This document shows positions 1-4,663 of a stretch of 5,584 nucleotides of DNA, in pieces (the stretch's first letter is position 1; every line of letters begins with the position of its first letter). This DNA is from Oscillospiraceae bacterium (GTDB lineage: Bacteria; Bacillota; Clostridia; Oscillospirales; Ruminococcaceae): assembly GCA_031271475.1 (NCBI GenBank), contig JAISVP010000130.1, positions 1 through 5,584 on the forward strand, in the 5' to 3' direction. The notes under the pieces were generated by a model. That model saw only the letters and a program-made list of their open reading frames with translations. It ran no database searches and was not told where the DNA came from. Position numbers and translations under genes: made by a program.

Positions 1-1496
1 CAGCCCTTTTCAACAGGAACATTTCCCTCACCTGTATTTACACCGGAATTATAAGTTTTACCGTTAAATATACAGGTTCCGAAATTGTTAAAGTTATTTT
101 CCTCCTGAGTACCGCCTCCGTTAAAGAACGGAACGACTTTACCGCTGTCGTTCATAAGGTTGCCGAACAGGAATTCAGGTGTTGGGTAACCTGCAGTAAC
201 AGTACCTTTACGTGCTAACTGTGTATCAGTACTTGCAACAACATACTGCGGATCCAAATCTACAGCCGCTCTGTTTAAGTAGTAGTAGTTGAATGAATCC
301 TCAAGCAATGCGTTATTAGCTTTACCTTTAGATACAAAAGCACCGTTTCTTGCCTCACTGCCGCCTGCGTTATTGACGCCTGAAGCATCGTTTACACCGT
401 AAACTTCTTCGCTGCTGCCGACAGTGAACGGATAGCTCACCTTAGCGCCTGCTTTAAGGGTATAGCCCTTACCCGGCGTAGCGAAACTGGAAAAGTCCAA
501 AACGCGGACATTTTCGCCGGAATCTTCATCAAAGAATGCCGGACCTGTAGCTGTTGCTTCGCCTACTACCGCACCGGAAGCGTCAAGAATGTCAGCGGTA
601 TCAAGACCGGGTTCATCCCCGTCAAGAATAACTGTAGCAAGCTTTTTAGCATTTGTAAGGTAACCCACCTGATTTACCACAATTCCGTTACGTACATAAG
701 GATCCGGTCTCACCCAGTAATCCTCCGGCTGCGCGCCGCTCTCAGCTTTCAGATACAGACCTGAAAACGCGAGCGTAGTTTCGTTTTCAAACCACGGCGG
801 ATCTGACCACTCACCGTCGCCGCCAAGATGGAACGCCCATTCACCGGCGATGTCAACTGTCTGCTGAAGTGCCTGAGTACCCGTTCTGGGAGTCCATGTC
901 ATGTTCTGACACTGAGGATTGGTGCCGTCCATAGCGGTCCACATACCCGGCGCTGTCTGCGGGAAAGTCACTTTAGAAGCCCAGTCGCCGCCGCCGATAG
1001 AATTCCAATACTCATTATCGCCCGTTGTATCGCCGACTTTTACGTTAAACCCACCGGGTTTATCCGCAGCCATCTTCCAACCGATTGTGTACTGTGCCCC
1101 CGTACGGATTGGCAGTTCCCTATGTCTTATCTGCAAGTCCCAGCGGGACTCACCGCCGACTGATTTACCGCCTCTGTTGACGATAGTCATTACAAACGCA
1201 CCGTCCGGATTCTGCGCCCCAGTGAAAGACAGCCCGCCCATATCTATCGGCTCGCCTGCCTTAAAGATACGGAAAGCCGCATCTGCCGGACGCGTGAAGT
1301 TCATGTGCCACGGCGTACCGATACCTTGGCTGAAATCAGTACCGGTAATGAGCTGCTGCGCACCGAAATCATAGCCCGATTGAGCGTTTTTGTTATACGA
1401 GGGCATATCGTCCCACGCAAACGATGCGATTGGAGCCGCAGCAACGGAAACTGCCATAGCTCCCGCAATCGCTAAACCTTTTACTCTTTTAAGCAT
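1..1496 (-). CDS. Secreted CBM4-Ig-GH9 cellulase (CelK/CbhA-like), C-terminal part beyond the window
   Basis: The open frame runs from ATG at 1496 to the window edge (498 codons plus 2 bases). Residues 1-27 form a signal peptide: MLKR, a hydrophobic Ala-rich core, then SFA before W28. Residues ~47-251 resemble the CBM4 of Clostridium thermocellum CelK/CbhA: RWDLQIRHRE (118-127), then DNEYWN and EWAFHLGG. Residues ~270-362 are the CelD_N Ig-like domain that precedes many GH9 cores, with VNQVGYL at 274-280. NYYYLNR (403-409) matches the first GH9 helix (usually FYHNR). The frame stops after EKG plus TG, where family members read GGWYDAGD, so the catalytic residues are not visible. By architecture it should be an extracellular cellulase, perhaps a cellobiohydrolase; a C-terminal dockerin is likely but unseen. 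The ATG is preferred because of the AAGGAGG 5 nt upstream and the signal peptide. It lies downstream of, and in the same direction as, the GH9-CBM3c gene, but has its own promoter. Confidence 0.93.
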   Translation of the reverse strand, partial: MLKRVKGLAIAGAMAVSVAAAPIASFAWDDMPSYNKNAQSGYDFGAQQLITGTDFSQGIGTPWHMNFTRPADAAFRIFKAGEPIDMGGLSFTGAQNPDGAFVMTIVNRGGKSVGGESRWDLQIRHRELPIRTGAQYTIGWKMAADKPGGFNVKVGDTTGDNEYWNSIGGGDWASKVTFPQTAPGMWTAMDGTNPQCQNMTWTPRTGTQALQQTVDIAGEWAFHLGGDGEWSDPPWFENETTLAFSGLYLKAESGAQPEDYWVRPDPYVRNGIVVNQVGYLTNAKKLATVILDGDEPGLDTADILDASGAVVGEATATGPAFFDEDSGENVRVLDFSSFATPGKGYTLKAGAKVSYPFTVGSSEEVYGVNDASGVNNAGGSEARNGAFVSKGKANNALLEDSFNYYYLNRAAVDLDPQYVVASTDTQLARKGTVTAGYPTPEFLFGNLMNDSGKVVPFFNGGGTQEENNFNNFGTCIFNGKTYNSGVNTGEGNVPVEKG

Positions 1497-1501
1497 TTTT
1501 T

Positions 1502-1508
1502 CCTCCTT
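1502..1508 (-). promoter_or_regulatory. Ribosome binding site of the CBM4-Ig-GH9 gene
   Basis: On the minus strand AAGGAGG is followed by five A residues and then the ATG at 1496. This is a full Shine-Dalgarno match and fixes the start. The 5-nt spacing is a little short but normal for Bacillota. Confidence 0.85.
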
Positions 1509-1522
1509 AAATAAATTTTATC

Positions 1523-1560
1523 TATATGCCGAAGTATGTCGAACAGACACCCCGGCTATA
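1523..1560 (-). other. Predicted stem-loop in the 5' leader of the CBM4-Ig-GH9 mRNA
   Basis: Read on the minus strand, TATAGCCG (1560-1553) can pair with CGGC plus TATA (1531-1528 and 1526-1523, one bulged base). An inner stem GTGTC/GACAT (with one G-U pair) closes a 5-nt loop. The predicted transcription start is about 1561, so the stem would sit at the very 5' end of the message and leave the ribosome binding site free. A role in mRNA stability is an inference, and no known riboswitch is recognised. Confidence 0.4.
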
Positions 1561-1567
1561 TATGCTT

Positions 1568-1597
1568 ATTATAACACAAACCTATCACCTTTGTAAA
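1568..1597 (-). promoter_or_regulatory. Sigma-A-type promoter of the CBM4-Ig-GH9 gene
   Basis: On the minus strand there is a -35 box TTTACA (1597-1592), an 18-nt spacer and a perfect -10 TATAAT (1573-1568), which carries a TGT extension just before it (extended -10). The start would be near 1561, giving a leader of about 65 nt. The second cellulase can therefore be transcribed independently of the upstream one. Confidence 0.75.
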
Positions 1598-1622
1598 CAG
1601 TTTTGATATAATTTCATCACTA

Positions 1623-1652
1623 TGCACAAATTAGAGCAACAGTTTTTGTGCA
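1623..1652 (-). repeat. Inverted repeat, 8-bp perfect arms
   Basis: TGCACAAA (1623-1630) and TTTGTGCA (1645-1652) are exact reverse complements separated by 14 nt. The repeat lies between the 3' end of the GH9-CBM3c gene and the next promoter, about 25 bp upstream of that -35 box. It could be an RNA hairpin or a split operator. There is no U-tract after it on the minus strand, so it is not a classical terminator. Confidence 0.5.
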
Positions 1653-1662
1653 CATTCACCAC

Positions 1663-1690
1663 ATGCCTCCGGCGAATTTGCCGGAAGCAT
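1663..1690 (-). terminator. Strong hairpin after the GH9-CBM3c gene, possible terminator
   Basis: Beginning 28 nt after the stop codon, arms of 11 nt (1690-1680 and 1673-1663) enclose a 6-nt loop. In the minus-strand transcript all 11 positions pair, one as U-G; on the plus strand that position would be a C-A mismatch. This suggests the structure is formed by the cellulase mRNA. No run of U follows on the minus strand, so it may act as a 3' stabiliser or processing site rather than a classical intrinsic terminator. Confidence 0.5.
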
Positions 1691-1718
1691 TTTCTATCCT
1701 GTTCAATACCTGCACAGA

Positions 1719-4124
1719 TTATGCGGCTTTTATCTTACCTGATACAATCAGAATGGTCTGAACAAGGTCTTTAGCATTGGGATCCGAGAGGTCGGCAAGC
1801 TTGGAATATGCGTGAGAAAGCGCATAGCCGACCGTACTGTACCCATTCGGGTTGCCGTCCATAAATCCCAAGAGCGTTTCGTCCTCAGCCATAACCCTTG
1901 CAATCAGAACAATATCCGCAACCGATACCTGACCGTCTGTGTTAATGTCGCCCCATAACGGATTTTCCGGCATAACTACTTCGGGTTCTGTAGTCGTCGT
2001 TTCATCGGTTACTTTGGAACCTTCGGTTATTTTAGGCGTTTCAGTTTTCACATCACCTGTTGTCCCGGCAGTTTTCGCAGGGCCGGTTCCGTCAGGCTCT
2101 ACACCCGCAATGAGTATATCCCCGTCATAGATGGTGATTTTGTCAGTTTTAACCAATCCGGTCGCACTGACTTCACCGCTGCCCGCAAGTATATCCTGTG
2201 CGGAATAGTCCTTGCTTGAGTCCCAAGGATTTCCGGTGCCGTTATCGAATTTAACTTGGAATTCCCAGCGTTCCTCGGACTGTCCGGCAGGCAGTACCCA
2301 AGTACCGTCAAAGCTTACTTTAAAATAGTATATATTTCCGTCATACTGGATAGGACCGGAAACCACCGGATCTTTGTCGCCTCTTCCGCCGATAACCGGA
2401 CCGTGATAGCCGATATTTCCGGACAGACTGCCGATATCAAGACCGGTTGCGTCAAAGAAGTAATTAAATGACATATTCTTGATAGTTCTTGCCGGCCATG
2501 CGGAATGGTTGTGGATTTCGAGCTTAATCTGTCCGTTTTCAATCTTCGCATCCGCATAGAACTCATCCCATTTCGGGGTTTCTTCCGGCGGGAAATTCGG
2601 GTCAATTGTACCGCCGTATCTGCTTACCATAGAGCACAGCGCCGCCGTATAACCTGCATTGTAGTCGATAGCAACTTCCGTATACTGGTAATCACCGGGG
2701 TTGTCGCTGTATCCGCCGGATTGGTCAGGACCGCCGACAAGCGCGCCGTAAAGTATATGTGCGTGTTCCTTGCCCGCACCGGTGCCGCTGCCCAATGCCT
2801 GCCATTTGTCATCCCAAACACCGCTTGAACCTCTGTGATGCCAGCCTTTGGAATGGTTGTCATTGCCGTCCATACCGATAACATAGCTGAAATTACTTGC
2901 GTTATCGCCGAACGCGTAGTTCATCTGAGAGTCAGCGAATTCTCTGTATTTGGAAATAAAAGCCGCATCATCCTTAAAGATTGTGTCACATGCGACATTG
3001 GCAATAAACGCCGTAGCCGTTGCGTGACGCAGCGAGCCCCACTGGAACAGCCAAGCTAAACCGTCAGGAGTATACTTAACCTCAACGCCCTTATAACCGC
3101 CCGTCCATGTTTCCAAATGCTTACGGACATTGTCTTTCCATTCCTGTATGCCGGTATTTTCCGCATAGAGCAGGTAACCTGCCGGCCATGTATGATCCCA
3201 ACAGTAGCCCCAGCCGATAGTAACCTCATCGTTCATCTGTCCTTCATTCGGAATATTCGGAATAAAATCACTTGCACACAGATCTAAGTATTTCTGCTCA
3301 CCGGTTGCTTTATAGAGCACATTGGCCGCCATAAACAAATCGTCATAGAAGGATGTAAGCACATACATCGAACCGAGCATAGACGTATCGTCAAGCAAGC
3401 GGTTCTTATTTGCATTGTCAAAAAGATTGACAGCATGGTCAAGATAATTATTTGCAAGTTCCGGGTCGGAATCCTTAAAAATAAGGTATCCGAAAGCAAG
3501 TGTCGACGCCATCTGCCCCATTATGGAACTGTCCTTGCAAACCCCCGCCTCACGTTCGGTATTGCCTGTCATAATCTCGTATTTTATCATGTACACTTCG
3601 GGAGCGCCCCACCACTGATGGTCGAACTGCCCGCCTTTAGGCTGAATACAGTACACAATCTCATCGCCCAAGTCACAAAGCGCAAGATAATCCATTGCCC
3701 ATTTGAGGTTAAGCAAATACTCTTCTTCGACACCGGTTGCCTTAACACCGTCACGGTACTGCAAAAATCCCCAAGCAAGGGTCATTGCGGAATACGCAAT
3801 AGTATTAGTGAACTTAAAATGGTCGCCCGCATCGAACCATCCGCCCGGAATCGGGTCATTAGGCATATTGTCAGCATGCCACGACACTTTATTCCAGTTC
3901 GGTTTTGCACCGGCCTGCTGCACTTCATAGAAGAACATAGACTTTTGCAGTGCCTCCGCGTAGTTGTATTTACCCGTCCCGGGATCAGCCAGCTTAGGAC
4001 TCAATGCCTGTGTTTGCTTTACCGTTTCGGCACCGTCCGTTTTCCCCACGGCTTTAGGAATAAATGAAATTCCCGTCAAGCCCAGCGCTGCCGCCAGCGC
4101 GACAGATATTAACTTTTTCTTCAA
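1719..4124 (-). CDS. Secreted GH9-CBM3c endoglucanase with C-terminal dockerin
   Basis: A complete 801-residue protein that should cleave beta-1,4-glucan outside the cell by the inverting GH9 mechanism. Residues 1-27 are a signal peptide (MKKK, hydrophobic core, likely cut after AVG). GH9 spans ~52-504: YNYAEALQKS at 53-62, GGWFDAGDHFKF at 94-105 with D98 and catalytic base D101, WHHRGSSG at 428-435, and LVGGPD then YTEVAIDYNAGY at 481-492 with E483 as the expected acid. CBM3c follows at ~518-677 (SAWPAR, NIYYFKVSFDG, ending YDGDILIAGVEPDG); in relatives this module feeds single chains to the active site and gives processivity. A Thr/Glu/Pro-rich linker occupies ~678-721, and a type I dockerin ~723-798 should bind a scaffoldin cohesin. 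The first dockerin calcium loop is canonical (D726, N728, D730, D737); the second is degenerate. Translation starts at TTG; the next Met is residue 63, inside GH9. Substrate detail beyond cellulose is inferred. Confidence 0.96.
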   Translation of the reverse strand: MKKKLISVALAAALGLTGISFIPKAVGKTDGAETVKQTQALSPKLADPGTGKYNYAEALQKSMFFYEVQQAGAKPNWNKVSWHADNMPNDPIPGGWFDAGDHFKFTNTIAYSAMTLAWGFLQYRDGVKATGVEEEYLLNLKWAMDYLALCDLGDEIVYCIQPKGGQFDHQWWGAPEVYMIKYEIMTGNTEREAGVCKDSSIMGQMASTLAFGYLIFKDSDPELANNYLDHAVNLFDNANKNRLLDDTSMLGSMYVLTSFYDDLFMAANVLYKATGEQKYLDLCASDFIPNIPNEGQMNDEVTIGWGYCWDHTWPAGYLLYAENTGIQEWKDNVRKHLETWTGGYKGVEVKYTPDGLAWLFQWGSLRHATATAFIANVACDTIFKDDAAFISKYREFADSQMNYAFGDNASNFSYVIGMDGNDNHSKGWHHRGSSGVWDDKWQALGSGTGAGKEHAHILYGALVGGPDQSGGYSDNPGDYQYTEVAIDYNAGYTAALCSMVSRYGGTIDPNFPPEETPKWDEFYADAKIENGQIKLEIHNHSAWPARTIKNMSFNYFFDATGLDIGSLSGNIGYHGPVIGGRGDKDPVVSGPIQYDGNIYYFKVSFDGTWVLPAGQSEERWEFQVKFDNGTGNPWDSSKDYSAQDILAGSGEVSATGLVKTDKITIYDGDILIAGVEPDGTGPAKTAGTTGDVKTETPKITEGSKVTDETTTTEPEVVMPENPLWGDINTDGQVSVADIVLIARVMAEDETLLGFMDGNPNGYSTVGYALSHAYSKLADLSDPNAKDLVQTILIVSGKIKAA

Positions 4125-4132
4125 ATTAAACG

Positions 4133-4139
4133 CCTCCTT
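4133..4139 (-). promoter_or_regulatory. Ribosome binding site deciding a TTG start
   Basis: AAGGAGG on the minus strand lies 8 nt before TTG (4124-4122), which begins the KKK-plus-hydrophobic signal peptide. There is no ATG between this site and the signal sequence, so TTG is the start. Confidence 0.88.
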
Positions 4140-4163
4140 CTGCTGTTTAAGCTTTATACTTAT

Positions 4164-4192
4164 ATAGTACTACATTTTTTCATTTTTGTCAA
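4164..4192 (-). promoter_or_regulatory. Sigma-A-type promoter of the GH9-CBM3c gene
   Basis: On the minus strand there is a perfect -35 TTGACA (4192-4187), a 17-nt spacer and -10 TACTAT (4169-4164, 4 of 6 matches). The start would be near 4157, leaving a leader of about 33 nt. The -10 overlaps the 8-bp palindrome TAGTACTA, a possible operator. Confidence 0.7.
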
Positions 4193-4198
4193 GCAGTT

Positions 4199-4216
4199 TT
4201 TAAAAATATTTTTAAA
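4199..4216 (-). promoter_or_regulatory. A/T-rich 18-bp palindrome upstream of the -35 box, UP-element-like
   Basis: TTTAAAAATATTTTTAAA is a perfect palindrome located 7-24 bp upstream of the cellulase -35 box. A/T tracts at this place commonly act as UP elements for the RNA polymerase alpha subunit; a regulator site is the alternative. Confidence 0.45.
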
Positions 4217-4258
4217 TCCGCACTCGCTCTTACCTCTTCGGTGTTTTCTTTCCGGCGG
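4211..4258. repeat. Partial repeat copy A
   Basis: It begins with TTTAAATCCGCACT, which recurs 79 bp on, and continues from 4229 with CTTACCTCTTCGGTGTTTTC, the first part of the unit seen in full at 4452-4581. It breaks off after the GGCGG block, where the T-run/A-run palindrome begins. Confidence 0.7.
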
Positions 4259-4281
4259 TTTCTTTTTTGAAAAAAAGAAAC
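4258..4281. repeat. T-run/A-run inverted repeat
   Basis: GTTTCTTTTTT (4258-4268) and its exact reverse complement (4271-4281) are separated by only 2 nt. It lies between repeat copies A and B. A run of A follows on the plus strand and T precedes it, so it could be a weak terminator remnant or the end of a small repeat element; no coding role is visible. Confidence 0.55.
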
Positions 4282-4289
4282 AAAAAACT

Positions 4290-4373
4290 TTTAAATCCGC
4301 ACTTTCTCTTTACCGCTTTGATGTTTTCTTGCGGGCGGTGTTAGGTTTTGCAGAATTCCGCCGGGGCTCCCGA
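4290..4373. repeat. Repeat copy B, near complete
   Basis: TTTAAATCCGCACT again opens the copy. The core from 4308 (CTTTACCGCTTTGATGTTTT) continues through TTAGGTTTTGCAGAATTCCG to GGCTCCCG and is clearly homologous to copies C and D, with one extra base and scattered changes. Confidence 0.8.
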
Positions 4374-4451
4374 CCTCTATAACAATAATTGCTGCGGTGG
4401 TTCAGAAACACACAGACACTGTTCCCGCAATATGCCCGCCGGGGCTTCCGG
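4374..4451. other. 78-bp spacer between repeat copies B and C
   Basis: The segment 4374-4437 does not match the repeat unit and shows no gene. The last 14 bases (4438-4451, GCCGGGGCTTCCGG) match the 3' end of the unit, so the spacer may be an insertion in, or a decayed remnant of, another copy. Confidence 0.5.
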
Positions 4452-4516
4452 CTTACCTCTTCGATGTTCTCTTGCGGGCAGTTTTAGGTTTTGCAGAATT
4501 CTGCCGGGGCTCCCGG
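4452..4516. repeat. 65-bp tandem repeat, copy C
   Basis: This full unit starts CTTACCTCTTCGATGTTCTC and ends GGGGCTCCCGG. It holds a perfect 12-bp palindrome GCAGAATTCTGC (4493-4504). GCCGGG, a GCT loop and CCCGGC (4503-4517) form a 6-bp hairpin that uses the first base of copy D. Confidence 0.88.
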
Positions 4517-4581
4517 CTTACCTCTTCTGTGTTCTCTTGAGAGCGGTGTTAGGTTTTGCAGAATTCCGCCGTGGCTCCCGG
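4517..4581. repeat. 65-bp tandem repeat, copy D
   Basis: It follows copy C directly and has exactly the same length. It differs at a few positions, for example TTGAGAGCGG in place of TTGCGGGCAG and CCGTGG in place of CCGGGG. It ends 23 bp before the aspS -35 box. Confidence 0.88.
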
Positions 4582-4604
4582 CATAGCCCGCCGCAAAAAA
4601 AGGG

Positions 4605-4633
4605 TTGACAAATTAAGCATTAAGTACTATAAT
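4605..4633 (+). promoter_or_regulatory. Consensus sigma-A promoter of aspS
   Basis: TTGACA (4605-4610), a 17-nt spacer and TATAAT (4628-4633) match the vegetative consensus exactly. The start would be near 4640 and the leader about 24 nt, too short for a T-box. The -10 lies within an inverted repeat GTACTA (4624-4629) and TAGTAC (4638-4643). Confidence 0.88.
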
Positions 4634-4650
4634 AGATTAGTACAAACTGA

Positions 4651-4657
4651 AAAGGGG
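4651..4657 (+). promoter_or_regulatory. Ribosome binding site of aspS
   Basis: AAAGGGG followed by ATTGTT sits 6 nt before the ATG at 4664. The match to the Shine-Dalgarno consensus is moderate, but it is the only candidate and agrees with the family's N-terminus. Confidence 0.7.
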
Positions 4658-4663
4658 ATTGTT

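Noticed and set aside
828..1374. Plus-strand frames of 111 and 151 codons opposite the CBM4 region
   Set aside because: They overlap each other and the strongly supported minus-strand CBM4 coding sequence, with no ribosome binding sites or domain matches.
1497..1718. Simple bicistronic operon with no internal signals
   Set aside because: A 222-bp gap with an extended -10 promoter and hairpins indicates that the downstream cellulase can be transcribed separately, although read-through cannot be excluded.
3435..4067. 210-codon plus-strand frame opposite the GH9 domain
   Set aside because: It is antisense to a well-supported GH9 coding region, has no start signals and no recognisable domain; it is a shadow of the real gene.
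4211..4581. CRISPR array
   Set aside because: The repeats are 65 bp, adjacent without spacers in two copies, and diverged; there are no regular unique spacers and no cas genes.
4348..4608. 86-codon plus-strand open frame in the intergenic repeats
   Set aside because: It lies entirely in the repeat cluster, has no ribosome binding site, reads through the aspS -35 box and gives a Cys/Arg-rich sequence with the tandem repeat showing through. It is best explained as a chance frame in repeats.
4634..4663. T-box riboswitch for aspS
   Set aside because: The consensus promoter leaves a leader of only about 24 nt, with no room for specifier, T-box and terminator structures.
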